From: Nonomuraea soli
GTDB taxonomy: Bacteria; Actinomycetota; Actinomycetes; Streptosporangiales; Streptosporangiaceae
Direction: 5' to 3'
NCBI RefSeq assembly: GCF_013761175.1
Contig: NZ_JACDUR010000003.1
Location: 310,001 to 374,000 of the forward strand
DNA: 64,000 bases
Each line of letters starts with the position of its first letter. The stretch's first letter is position 1. The notes beneath the pieces were generated by a model that saw only the letters and a program-made list of their open reading frames with translations, had not been told where the DNA came from and did no database searches. A program made the translations under genes and the position numbers. This document shows, piece by piece, positions 7,838-16,197 of this stretch.

Positions 7838-8643
7838 TCGACGAGGTCGACGCGGGCGCCGCCCGCGCGCAGCTCGGTGACGATCCCCGCATCGGCCTCC
7901 CTGCCAGTGACCAGCAGGTCGGACTCCCCCAGGAGGTGGATGGGCGCCAGCCCGGTCCTGCCGAGCTTGGAGGAGTCGGCCAGGACGATCCGCCGCCGCG
8001 AGGCCGCGATCATCCTGCGCTTCATCTCCGCCTCCAGGAGGTGCTCGGAGGTGACGCCGTGCTCCGGGTGGACGCCGTGGCACCCGAGGAAGAGCGTGTC
8101 GGCGTGGATCCGTTCGAGCATGGGCGCGCCGAGCGGGTCGACGAGCGCGTGCGTGGCGGGCCTGAGGGTGCCTCCGGTGACGAGCACGGTGATGCGCGGG
8201 ATGGCGGGTTCGAGCTCGATGGCGACCTGGAGGCTGTTGGTGAAGACGATGACCTCGGTCAGGTCGGCGCGGGCGACGATGGCGCGGGCGAGAAGGGTCA
8301 TCGTGGTGCCCGCGTCGATGATCACGCTCTCGCCGCAGGCCACGAGCCCCGCCGCGTGACGGGCGAGCCGGGTCTTCTCCAGCGCCGCGCTGCCGGCCGA
8401 GGCGTCAGATGACGCCTCGGCGGGACGGTACGGCTTGGCCGGGATCGCTCCGCCTCGGACGCGGCGGATGGCTCCCTGCTTGTCGAGGAGTTCGAGGTCG
8501 GCGCGGATCGTGACGCTGGTGACGCGGAAGATCTCTGCCAGGTCCGTCACGCGGACGAACTCGTGCTCCGTCACCATCGAGACGATGCGTTCGCGCCTGT
8601 CGTCGACGGCGATGTCGGCCGCCGCCTCCCCTTCGGCCATCAT
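7834..8643 (-). CDS. DeoR/GlpR-family transcriptional regulator
   Basis: A 269-residue regulator. The N-terminal winged helix (about 16-70, RRERIVSMVTEHEFVRVTDLAEIFRVTSVTIRADL...) is followed by the DeoRC sugar-phosphate sensor fold, with IIDAGTTMTLLARAI and the SEHLLEAEMKRRMI...ADSSKLGR block that binds phosphorylated effectors in this family. Its ATG overlaps the stop of the upstream GH4 gene (ATGA), so it is the last gene of a minus-strand operon DUF4832-FN3 - GH4 - deoR. It likely senses a sugar phosphate produced from the imported glycan and represses this locus. The target operator is not identified with certainty; an inverted repeat at 12727-12764 is a candidate. Confidence 0.88.
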   Translation of the reverse strand: MMAEGEAAADIAVDDRRERIVSMVTEHEFVRVTDLAEIFRVTSVTIRADLELLDKQGAIRRVRGGAIPAKPYRPAEASSDASAGSAALEKTRLARHAAGLVACGESVIIDAGTTMTLLARAIVARADLTEVIVFTNSLQVAIELEPAIPRITVLVTGGTLRPATHALVDPLGAPMLERIHADTLFLGCHGVHPEHGVTSEHLLEAEMKRRMIAASRRRIVLADSSKLGRTGLAPIHLLGESDLLVTGREADAGIVTELRAGGARVDLVD

Positions 8644-9968
8644 CGCGCCCTGCCCGACGTCGTCGGCGTGCCGCGCACGATGCCGGCGGGCAGCAGCGCC
8701 CGGTGCGCGTCGATGAGCTCGTCACACAGCCGCTCGATGGCCGGTACCGGCAGCGTGGCCGAGGTGTTGGGATCGAGCATGGCCGCCTGGTACACCGCCG
8801 AGCGCTGGTCCTCCAGGGCCGCGGTCACGGTCAGCTCCACCACATTGAGGAACGTGCGGTTCAACGCGGCGAGCTGCACCGGCAGCGAGCCCACCCGCCG
8901 CGGGCGCACACCCGACCTGTCGACGACCGCGGGCACCTCGACACACGCCTCGGCGGGCAGGTTGTCGATGAGGCCCGCGTTCGGCAAGGTCAGATGGATC
9001 TCGCGAGGTGTCCCGGTGATCATCGAGTGGATCATCTCGGAGGCCATCTCGAAGTGTTTCCAGCGGGCGAGCAGCGGTTCGCCGGTGGCCAGCGACCCTC
9101 TCAGGCGCTCGTACGAGTCGAGCTTGCGGGCGCTGCGCCTCAGCGACTCGTCGACGGGCAGGCCGAGCCGTACGACCTCCTGGTCGTGCGGGAGGAACCA
9201 CGGCACGTATTCGGCGGCATGCTCGCTCGACTCGGTGGGGAAGTAGCGGAAACGGCGGTAGATCTCGCTGCGGACGTGGCCGCGCAGCTCCTGGTCGCTC
9301 TCCATGAGCAGGTCGAGCTCCGGATAGAGGGAGCGCCCCTCGCTCTCGAATCGCAGGACGAACGCCTGGTGGTTCACTCCCGCCGTGAGGAAGTCGATCT
9401 CCTCCAGCTCGCGGCCGACCAGGTCGGCCAGCAGGGCGTGGGTGTCGCGCACGGAGTAGCACAATCCCGCGACGTTGCGCAGCGGCGTCGCGGCGCGGAT
9501 CGCCCAGCACAGGGTGGCCATGGGATCGGTGTAGTTGAGCAGCCAGGCGTCGGGGCACAACTCGGTCATGTCGCCGGCCAGGCCCACGGCCTCGGGGATG
9601 GTCCGCAGGGCGAGGAAGATCCCGCCCGCGCCAAGGGTGTCGCCCAGCGTCTGGCGCAGGCCGTACCTGCGGGAGATCTCGAAGTCGCGCAGGACCGCGT
9701 CGTGGCCGCCGATGTTGAACTGGCAGATGACGAAGTCGGCCGAGTCGAGCAGCGGCCGCCTGTCGTCGCCGGCGTCGATGCGGGCGCGGGCGCCGGCCTC
9801 GGCGTCGAGCCTGGACGCCAGGTGCCGCGCGGTCGCCAGGCGTCCCGGGTCGACGTCGTGCAACGCGATGTGGAGGGTGCCGGCCAGTTCGGCACAGGAG
9901 AAGAGATCCGAGAGGATCTTTCGAGTGAGCTCGACGTTGCCGGCCCCGATGATGACGACCTTTGCCAT
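8640..9968 (-). CDS. GH4 NAD- and metal-dependent glycosidase (alpha-galactosidase MelA-like)
   Basis: Family GH4 enzymes cleave glycosides by an NAD+-dependent oxidation-elimination mechanism with a divalent metal. The 442-residue protein starts with the Rossmann motif VVIIGAGNVELTRKIL, and has the metal-binding Cys in CYSVRDT and His in GVNHQAF. The CxSV form resembles MelA/LplD-type alpha-glycosidases (CHSV) rather than 6-phospho-glycosidases (CN-P), so an alpha-galactosidase, alpha-glucosidase or alpha-uronidase role is more likely. The start ATG 9968 has a strong AGGAGG six nt upstream. It lies 66 nt after the DUF4832-FN3 gene and overlaps deoR by 4 nt. It is intracellular, so it acts on oligosaccharides brought in by the neighbouring importer. 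Confidence 0.85.
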   Translation of the reverse strand: MAKVVIIGAGNVELTRKILSDLFSCAELAGTLHIALHDVDPGRLATARHLASRLDAEAGARARIDAGDDRRPLLDSADFVICQFNIGGHDAVLRDFEISRRYGLRQTLGDTLGAGGIFLALRTIPEAVGLAGDMTELCPDAWLLNYTDPMATLCWAIRAATPLRNVAGLCYSVRDTHALLADLVGRELEEIDFLTAGVNHQAFVLRFESEGRSLYPELDLLMESDQELRGHVRSEIYRRFRYFPTESSEHAAEYVPWFLPHDQEVVRLGLPVDESLRRSARKLDSYERLRGSLATGEPLLARWKHFEMASEMIHSMITGTPREIHLTLPNAGLIDNLPAEACVEVPAVVDRSGVRPRRVGSLPVQLAALNRTFLNVVELTVTAALEDQRSAVYQAAMLDPNTSATLPVPAIERLCDELIDAHRALLPAGIVRGTPTTSGRAR

Positions 9969-10034
9969 CCGAAACCTCCTGAGGCCAGGAGCTTACCCCT
10001 ACGAAAGCGGGATCGGGGCCGGCACGAACGACTG

Positions 10035-12695
10035 CTACTCGAAGCGGATCTCGTCGATGGTGATCGTGGAGGCCCCGCCGTACCAGAAGCCCATGGCCAG
10101 CTGGCTCGGCGAGTTGCGGCTGATGCCGTTGGCGGCCATCGGGATCCTGATGTCCTGGTAGGCCGTCGTGATGACCGGATGCGCCCCGCCGTCGAGCGTG
10201 TAGTCGCCGAACACCTTCGTGGCACCGCCCAGGCCCAGGTTGAAGTGCGCCTGCTCGCCGCCCGCCGCGCCCTTGACCCGCATCACCAGGTGCGTCTTCG
10301 AGCTGAGATCGACGCCGACGTCACTGCCGAACCAGCCGCAGTTGTTGTAGCGCAGGCTCAACGCCCCGCCCGTGGCCACGCCCGACCCGCCGCCGTCCAG
10401 GAAGCAGTTGCCTCCCGTCCACTTGCCCAGGTCGTTCTGCCCTGGATACGCGCCGTCGAAGTTGTCGAGCACCAGGCCCGCGTTCGCCGTCGTGGAGACG
10501 GTGACCGGGTTGCTCGACGGCGACAGGTTGCCCGCCGCGTCCTTGGCCTTGACCGTGTAGGTGTAGCTGGTCGACGGGGTCAGGCCGTCGTCGGTGTAGG
10601 TGGTGCCCGTGGGGGTGCCGACCCGGGTGGCGCCGCGATAGACCTCGTAGCCGGTGACGCCGGTGTTGTCGGTGGCCCCGCTCCACGACAGCGACACCGA
10701 GGTGGAGGTCCTGCCCGTCGAGGCCAGCGTGGGTGCGGTGGGCGCGGTGCAGTCGCCGGAGCATCCCGTTGTGGTCGCGCTCACGGCGGCGGATCTGGCG
10801 GACAGGTTGCCCGCGTTGTCGACCGCCTCCACGGTGTACTGGTAGGTGCGGCCGGCCGACAGGCCGGTGTCGGTGAAGGTGGTGCCCGTGACGGGGGTCG
10901 CGGTGACCTTGGCGCCTGAGCGGTAGACGTTGTAGCCGCTCAGGCCGCTGCCGCCGGTGTCGGTCGAGGCCGACCACGTCAGCGAGACGCTGGTGTCGGT
11001 GCGTCCTGTGACGGTGAGGCCGGAGGGGGTGGACGGCGCCGCGCAGTCACCGCCGCAGGTGCCGGTGGTGCTGACCGCCCCCAGGTCGACCCAGCCGTCG
11101 GCGCGCTGGTTGGCGTTGGCGAACGATAGAGGATAGGCCGGGCGCCACCGGTCGATGATCCAGTCGGTGAGCCTGACGGACGCCGGGCGGTTGCGCAGCA
11201 CCTCCTTGGTGACGGCCTCCAGCGGATTACGCACGCGCAGGACCAGCTGGTAGCTTCCGGCGGGCACGCCCGCGGCGTTGAGGTCGGCCGAGAAGTTCAC
11301 CGGGCGGCCGTAGTCGACGTAGGTCGGGTCGGAGCCGACGTTCCAGTCGGGGAAGGCCCGGATCCTGAGCGGCTGGACGGTGCGGATGTCCCAGTTCGTG
11401 TCCCAGGTCCTGACCACGTTCCCGGCGGAGTCGCGCAGGCCCAGGACGAACGTCCACGGGTAGTAGAAGGGCGCCACGCCGTCGTTCTGGACGGTGACGC
11501 CGACCTTGAAGGTGCCCGGGGCGCTCGCGTTGAAGTTGGCCTGCGGGATGTGCAGGTTGTAGCCCATCTTCCGCACGCCCGCGGCGACCTTGGGGTCGGT
11601 GGGGCTGTAGCCGCCCGCTCCGGTCTGGTTGATCATCCAGCTGATGTGGGTGAGCTCCGTGGCCGCGAGCACGTCGTCGACCTGGCCGCCGCCCGCCGGG
11701 TAGTTGGCGTACAGCGTGCCCTGGATCTCCGGCCTGGCCTCGCCGCCGATCGAGTGGGTGGTCCAGCGGTTCTCGGTGCCGTTGTCGAGCATGATCTGGG
11801 TGAACGCGTCGTCCCAGCCGTTCATGGATCTGGGCAGCGTCATGCTCTTGAGCTGGCCGCCGCGGTGCTCCTTGTAGGGCCAGGAGTCGTCGTGGAAGCC
11901 GATGTTCGCCGTCTGCGTGCCCGCCAGACCGGGATAGCGGACCTCGAGCTGGATGTTGTCGAAGGCCGCGTCGTAGGCGTTGATGAGGGTGCGGATGGTG
12001 GCGTCGGTCGGCATCAGGTCGGGGTGGCCGTCGGCCAGGTCCCGATCGTAGGGCCAGGTGTGCCACTCGCCCCACAGCCCGACGAGGCCCAGGGACATGA
12101 AGCCGATCCGCGGGTCGGCCGTGCCTGCGGGGCCCGCCTTGTCGTAGCGGGCGGCGAAGGCGTTGATGAAGGTGGTGAACGCGGCGATGACGTCGGGGTC
12201 GTCGTAGTCGGGGCTGACGGTGCCCCAGAAGCCGTTGGTGCGCAGGGCCGTCTTGCCGTTGAGGCAGGGCGGGATGCCGTTGCCCGGGTGGGTGCCGGAG
12301 CCACCCGGATACTCCACGTAGAAGCGGAAGGCCACCTGACGGCCCCATACGGCCGCCTCGTCGAGGGCCTTCTCGAAGAGCGTCCAGTCGATGGAGGAGC
12401 AGGTGGAGGGGTCCTTCATGACCTCGTTGAGTGCGAAGTAGGTCCACATGACGCCGCCCGGGTACTTGGCGTCGTAGTTGTCACCCGGGAACAGGTAGGG
12501 GGCGAAGCCTTTCAGCGGCTGGCCCACGGGGGTGGGGGCGTAGGCGTAGGTGTGGGTGGTGAGGGTGGTGTCCGGCCCCGGTCCGGCGGGCGGCCGGGCG
12601 GGAGGTCCGGCGGGGGCGGCCGACGCGGGGACCGCGGTGCCTAACAGGAGGGTCGTGGTGGCGGCGAGGGAGGCGAACCAACGTCTCATCTTCAT
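10035..12695 (-). CDS. Secreted DUF4832/DUF4874-type protein with two FN3 domains and C-terminal jelly-roll-like domain
   Basis: A protein of 886 residues with unknown function. It has a signal peptide (about 1-27), Pro-rich linker, a DUF4874/DUF4832-like region (about 45-510), two fibronectin-III domains (about 525-710) and a C-terminal beta-rich region (about 720-886) that looks like a carbohydrate-binding jelly roll. The central region reads like a TIM-barrel glycosidase: AFRFYVEYPGGSG, VSPDYDDPDV, LGLVGLWGEWHTWP with Glu210, VRYPG, FHDDSW and GGEARPE with Glu319. Two such Glu residues after predicted barrel strands suit a retaining hydrolase, but this is inference. The start is ATG 12695 with GAGG five nt upstream. 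A shorter paralogue lies at 14732-16069; both flank a sugar ABC importer. Confidence 0.8.
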   Translation of the reverse strand: MKMRRWFASLAATTTLLLGTAVPASAAPAGPPARPPAGPGPDTTLTTHTYAYAPTPVGQPLKGFAPYLFPGDNYDAKYPGGVMWTYFALNEVMKDPSTCSSIDWTLFEKALDEAAVWGRQVAFRFYVEYPGGSGTHPGNGIPPCLNGKTALRTNGFWGTVSPDYDDPDVIAAFTTFINAFAARYDKAGPAGTADPRIGFMSLGLVGLWGEWHTWPYDRDLADGHPDLMPTDATIRTLINAYDAAFDNIQLEVRYPGLAGTQTANIGFHDDSWPYKEHRGGQLKSMTLPRSMNGWDDAFTQIMLDNGTENRWTTHSIGGEARPEIQGTLYANYPAGGGQVDDVLAATELTHISWMINQTGAGGYSPTDPKVAAGVRKMGYNLHIPQANFNASAPGTFKVGVTVQNDGVAPFYYPWTFVLGLRDSAGNVVRTWDTNWDIRTVQPLRIRAFPDWNVGSDPTYVDYGRPVNFSADLNAAGVPAGSYQLVLRVRNPLEAVTKEVLRNRPASVRLTDWIIDRWRPAYPLSFANANQRADGWVDLGAVSTTGTCGGDCAAPSTPSGLTVTGRTDTSVSLTWSASTDTGGSGLSGYNVYRSGAKVTATPVTGTTFTDTGLSAGRTYQYTVEAVDNAGNLSARSAAVSATTTGCSGDCTAPTAPTLASTGRTSTSVSLSWSGATDNTGVTGYEVYRGATRVGTPTGTTYTDDGLTPSTSYTYTVKAKDAAGNLSPSSNPVTVSTTANAGLVLDNFDGAYPGQNDLGKWTGGNCFLDGGGSGVATGGALSLRYNNCGWFGSDVGVDLSSKTHLVMRVKGAAGGEQAHFNLGLGGATKVFGDYTLDGGAHPVITTAYQDIRIPMAANGISRNSPSQLAMGFWYGGASTITIDEIRFE

Positions 12696-12726
12696 GCGAG
12701 CCTCGGGGGGGTGAGGTTGTGCGAAC

Positions 12727-12764
12727 GAAACCTTGATGTAACGAGATAGAAGCATGAAGGTTTC
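12727..12764. promoter_or_regulatory. 12-bp inverted repeat upstream of the DUF4832-FN3 operon
   Basis: GAAACCTTGATG and CATGAAGGTTTC (11 of 12 positions complementary) are separated by 14 nt, 32 bp upstream of the DUF4832-FN3 start. The arrangement suits an operator for the DeoR regulator encoded at the end of the operon. The repeat is seen; the binding partner is a guess. Confidence 0.4.
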
Positions 12765-12804
12765 GATATCGCAAGCGGTCTGCGCTGCCGTACATATGAT
12801 TAGA

Positions 12805-12845
12805 CCTTGACAAACTATCGCTAGTCCACATCATTATTGAGCGAT
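12805..12845 (+). promoter_or_regulatory. Promoter/operator element, copy 1 (permease operon)
   Basis: TTGACA at 12807 begins a block that recurs upstream of the binding-protein gene at 16101: TTGACAAA at the start and CCACATCATTATT (12826-12838) at the end are identical at the same spacing. The first hexamer is a consensus -35, and CATTAT or ATCATT would be the -10. ATCGCT (12817) and AGCGAT (12840) form an inverted repeat around it. It serves the permease gene starting at 12871. Confidence 0.6.
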
Positions 12846-12870
12846 GACAGGCTGTCGATAGGGAGCACGC

Positions 12871-13812
12871 ATGCACGCGGTTGGGACACGACTCGGCGCC
12901 GGGACCGGCCAGCATGCGGGGCCTCACGGCCGCCTGCGAAGGCGGCGAGACGATCGCCTGGTCGGCTGGCTGTTCCTGCTCCCGGTGATCATCGGGTTCG
13001 CCGTCTTCTACGCCTACCCGACGGTCCGTGGCGTCTGGTATTCGTTCACCGACTACAGCCTGCTGAACGACCCCTCCTACGTGGGCGGCGACAACTACAA
13101 GGAACTCGTCAGCGACGGGCAGTTCTGGAACGCGCTGAAGGTCACCGGCTACTACGTGGTCGTCAACATCGTCTCCCAGACGGTGGTCGCCCTCGGCCTG
13201 GCCGCGCTCATGCACCGCCTGACCCGGTCAGTCGTCCTGCGGGCGACGCTGCTGGTGCCGTGGCTGGTGCCGAACGTGACCATCGGCCTGCTGTGGGCGT
13301 GGATGCTCGACCCCGACCTCGGTTTCGTCAACCACCTCATCGGCCTGACCGGCCTCGACACGACCCTGTCGTTCAACTCCCCCGACTGGGCGATGCCGCT
13401 CGTGGCGCTGGTCAACAGCTGGTCCTACACGGGCTACACCGCGCTGCTGCTCTACGCCGGGATGCTGCAGATCCCCCCGCACCTGTACGAGGGGGCGGCG
13501 ATCGACGGCGCGGGCGAGATCCGGATGTTCCGGTCGATCACCCTGCCGCTCCTGCGCCCCATCATCGCGCTGGTGCTGGTGGTGTCGCTGATCGGCTCGT
13601 TCCAGATCTTCGACACGGTCGCGGTCGTGTACGGCGGCAAGCCGCCCATCCCCGAGACCAGGGTCATCTACTACTACATCTACCAACAGGCGTTCACCTA
13701 CTTCCACATGGGATACGCCTCCGCCATCGCGATGGTGCTCGTGCTCATCCTCGGCGTGCTGACGACCCTGCAGATGCGGATGCTGCGCGCGTCGCGTTCG
13801 GACCTGGGCTAA
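12871..13812 (+). CDS. Sugar ABC transporter permease (MalF/UgpA type)
   Basis: A membrane component of a CUT1-family sugar importer, 313 residues with six predicted transmembrane helices after a basic N-terminus (about 1-32). The EAA loop, which docks the ATPase, is clear: YEGAAIDGAGEIRMFRSITLPLLRP. ATG 12871 has GGGAG five nt upstream. Eight nt separate its stop from the second permease start, so both are one operon. No ATPase gene is present; actinobacterial CUT1 systems commonly share a general MsiK ATPase encoded elsewhere, which is the expected partner. The substrate is probably an oligosaccharide released by the flanking secreted proteins, judged from context. Confidence 0.9.
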   Translation: MHAVGTRLGAGTGQHAGPHGRLRRRRDDRLVGWLFLLPVIIGFAVFYAYPTVRGVWYSFTDYSLLNDPSYVGGDNYKELVSDGQFWNALKVTGYYVVVNIVSQTVVALGLAALMHRLTRSVVLRATLLVPWLVPNVTIGLLWAWMLDPDLGFVNHLIGLTGLDTTLSFNSPDWAMPLVALVNSWSYTGYTALLLYAGMLQIPPHLYEGAAIDGAGEIRMFRSITLPLLRPIIALVLVVSLIGSFQIFDTVAVVYGGKPPIPETRVIYYYIYQQAFTYFHMGYASAIAMVLVLILGVLTTLQMRMLRASRSDLG

Positions 13813-13820
13813 GGAGCCTT

Positions 13821-14690
13821 ATGAAGATCTCCAGGGGCGTCTCCTGGTTCGCACTCGCCGCCGCGGTCGTGCTCACCGTCTTCCCCTTCTACTGGATGAT
13901 CCGCACGGCACTCACGCCGGCGGGCGACCTGTTCCGCGATTCCACCGCGTTGTGGCCCGACAACCCCACGCTGATCAACTTCAGCCGCGTGCTGGGCCTG
14001 GTCGGCGCCGAGGAGGCCAGGGCCGCGGGCGGGTCAGGCGCGCAGATCAACTTCCTGCGCTACACGTTCAACTCGATGGTCTACAGCGGGCTCATCGCGG
14101 TCGTGCAGACCTTCTGCTGCGCCATGGCCGGCTACGCCTTCGCCCGGCTGCGCTTCCCCGGCAGGGACGTGGCGTTCGGCATCATCATCGCGGCCCTCAT
14201 GGTGCCCCCGATCTTCACGCTGCTGCCGAACTTCGTCCTGGTCAAGCAGCTGGGGATCCTGAACACCATCCCAGGACTGGTCCTGCCCAGCCTGCTGATG
14301 ACGCCGTTCGCGGTCTTCTTCCTGCGCCAGTTCTTCCTGTCCATCCCCCGCGACGTGGAGGAGGCCGCGACGCTCGACGGCATCGGGAGGTGGGGGCTGT
14401 TCTGGAAGATCGTGCTTCCCATGAGCCGAGGCCCGCTGATCACCATCGGGCTGACCACCATCGTGTGGAGCTGGAAGGACTATCTGTGGCCGCTGCTGGT
14501 CGGCAAGGCAGAGAGCACCCGCGTCCTCACGGTGGGGCTCGGGGTCTTCCTGCAGCAGTCGCCGAACCGGGCTCCTGACTGGACCGGGCTCATGGCGGGA
14601 TCGGTGCTGTCGATCCTGCCCGTGCTCCTCCTGCTCGTCTTCCTGGGCAAGCGGCTGGTGCAGTCGATGAACTTCTCCGGCATGAAGTGA
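13821..14690 (+). CDS. Sugar ABC transporter permease (MalG/UgpE type)
   Basis: The second membrane subunit of the CUT1 importer, 289 residues, six predicted helices. The EAA loop reads VEEAATLDGIGRWGLFWKIVLPMSRGP. The ATG at 13821 is preceded by AAGGAG; the frame is open far upstream but that part is the out-of-frame shadow of the first permease. It ends just before a strong bidirectional terminator that separates it from the convergent DUF4832 gene. Confidence 0.9.
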   Translation: MKISRGVSWFALAAAVVLTVFPFYWMIRTALTPAGDLFRDSTALWPDNPTLINFSRVLGLVGAEEARAAGGSGAQINFLRYTFNSMVYSGLIAVVQTFCCAMAGYAFARLRFPGRDVAFGIIIAALMVPPIFTLLPNFVLVKQLGILNTIPGLVLPSLLMTPFAVFFLRQFFLSIPRDVEEAATLDGIGRWGLFWKIVLPMSRGPLITIGLTTIVWSWKDYLWPLLVGKAESTRVLTVGLGVFLQQSPNRAPDWTGLMAGSVLSILPVLLLLVFLGKRLVQSMNFSGMK

Positions 14691-14693
14691 AAA

Positions 14694-14722
14694 GCTCCGC
14701 CGTACATCTCGTACGGCGGAGC
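14694..14722. terminator. Bidirectional terminator between permease and DUF4832 gene
   Basis: A perfect 12-bp stem, GCTCCGCCGTAC with its complement, closes a 5-nt loop. It sits between two convergent stop codons, 4 nt after the permease stop, and has short A and T runs outside the stem. Confidence 0.8.
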
Positions 14723-14731
14723 CTCGTGCTT

Positions 14732-16069
14732 TCAGTCGCCCAGCGTCAGCCAGCCGTTCAGGGTCGTGTCCTGGCCCGCGTTGGCGAAGCGGAGCGGCAC
14801 GCCGTTGCGCAGCGGGTTGGCGGCCCGCAGCACCAGCGTCTGCTCGCCCTTGCGCAGTCCCGGCAGCGCGGCGGTGAGCTCCACCGGCTCGCCCGGCATG
14901 ATCTGCGTCAGCCGCCACGGCGTCGTCCAGGTCCTGGTGATCCGGCCGTCGCGGCCGACGGCTGCCACCTGGACGGGCCAGTCGTAGGCGAACGGGGCCA
15001 CGCCGTCGTTCCGGATCCGGACGGAGACGCCGCGGCGCTCGGTCTTCACGGACGTGACCCGCAGCCGGTAGCCCAGGGACTTCGCACTGGCCAGGGCCTT
15101 GTCGTAGGTCGCGCCCGAGTAGCCGGGGGTGAAGGCGTAGTGGTTGAGCAGCCAGGTGGCGTGGGTCTGGGCGACGCTCGTGGCGAAGTCCTCACTGGCG
15201 CAGGGCGTGGGGTCGAAGATGCAGCCCTGCAGCTCGGGCCGCAGTTCGCCGGCGACCGTGTTGGTCTTCCACTTGTCGGCGGTCCCGGCCTGGTTCATCA
15301 GGTCCATGAAGTGCCAGCCGGGTCCCGGCAGGGTGGAGTAGGCGAAGGAGTCGTCGTGGTAGCCCAGGTCGTGGGCCTTGTTGTCGGCGCCTGGATACCT
15401 GACCATCAGCCGGGTCCTGTCGAAGGCCCTGTCGTAGGCGTCGAGGATCCTGAGCTGCTGGGCCGGGGAGGCGAACCAGTTCTCCGTGCCCGGCTCCCCG
15501 TTGTGCGGCCAGGTGTGCCACTCGCCCCAGAAGCCGAGCAGGCCGAGCTGGACGAATCCCACGCGCGGGTCGCCGTCGTAGCGGCGGCCGAGCGCGGCGA
15601 TGAACCGGTCGAGCGCGGCGACCAGGCGCGGGTCGTCGTAGTCGGGCGAGACGCTCTGCCCGTTGTTGCCGAAGTCGTCGTAGGGCCGGGTGAGCAGGCC
15701 CTCGTCCAGCAGGTACTGCGGGACGCCGCTGGGCTTGCCGGGATAGTCGAGGTAGAACCGGAACGCGGCCTGGTGGCCCCGGGCGGCGATCGTGTTGAGC
15801 TGCTCTTCGAGTGCCCGCCAGTCGAAGCGGTGCGGACCCTTCATCACCGCGTTGAGCGGCAGGTAGAACCATTCCATCGAGTGCGGGAACGTGGAGTACT
15901 CCCCCGCGTAGGGGATGAAGCCCGCCAGCGGACTGACGTTCGGCGCCTCCCCCGCGGGCAGGTCCCGCCAGCCTGGCTGGGCGGTTAAGGCCGTGCCAGG
16001 GGCGGGCACCGCCGCCACGGCCGCGGCCAGGGCGGCGACGATCGTCACCCGGATCGACGTGCGGATCAT
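14732..16069 (-). CDS. Secreted DUF4832-type protein, short paralogue
   Basis: A protein of 445 residues with unknown function, related throughout its core to the 10035-12695 product but lacking FN3 and C-terminal modules. It has a signal peptide (about 1-27) and the shared motifs AFRFYLDYPGKPSG, VSPDYDDP, LGLLGFWGEWHTWP (Glu183), VRYPG, YHDDSF and AGELRPELQG (Glu275). The domain ends with a beta-sandwich-like region (VRIRNDGVAPFAYDWPVQV). The start chosen is ATG 16069, which has AGGAGG six nt upstream; the ATG at 16084 would place that Shine-Dalgarno site inside the gene. It is divergent from the sugar-binding protein gene, and the two start regions share the promoter segment containing the repeated element. 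A secreted glycoside hydrolase acting before import is the working inference. Confidence 0.8.
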   Translation of the reverse strand: MIRTSIRVTIVAALAAAVAAVPAPGTALTAQPGWRDLPAGEAPNVSPLAGFIPYAGEYSTFPHSMEWFYLPLNAVMKGPHRFDWRALEEQLNTIAARGHQAAFRFYLDYPGKPSGVPQYLLDEGLLTRPYDDFGNNGQSVSPDYDDPRLVAALDRFIAALGRRYDGDPRVGFVQLGLLGFWGEWHTWPHNGEPGTENWFASPAQQLRILDAYDRAFDRTRLMVRYPGADNKAHDLGYHDDSFAYSTLPGPGWHFMDLMNQAGTADKWKTNTVAGELRPELQGCIFDPTPCASEDFATSVAQTHATWLLNHYAFTPGYSGATYDKALASAKSLGYRLRVTSVKTERRGVSVRIRNDGVAPFAYDWPVQVAAVGRDGRITRTWTTPWRLTQIMPGEPVELTAALPGLRKGEQTLVLRAANPLRNGVPLRFANAGQDTTLNGWLTLGD

Positions 16070-16098
16070 CGAAATCCTCCTCATGACTTATGAGCTAG

Positions 16099-16140
16099 CC
16101 TTGACAAATTTTCGATGAGCCACATCATTATTCGAGAGAG
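16099..16140 (+). promoter_or_regulatory. Promoter/operator element, copy 2 (binding-protein gene)
   Basis: TTGACAAA at 16101 and CCACATCATTATT (16120-16132) reproduce the element found at 12807 with identical spacing. The intervening bases are only partly conserved. It lies about 65 bp before the binding-protein start and suggests that importer subunits in separate transcription units are co-regulated. Confidence 0.6.
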
Positions 16141-16197
16141 CCACCAAGGGCAAGAGGGAACTTTCTCCGGCCCCATCCCCCAGGAAGAGGCACCTCG

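Noticed and set aside
12837..13820. Upstream extension of the second permease
   Set aside because: This part is out of frame with, and antithetical in composition to, the first permease; AAGGAG and ATG 13821 define the start.
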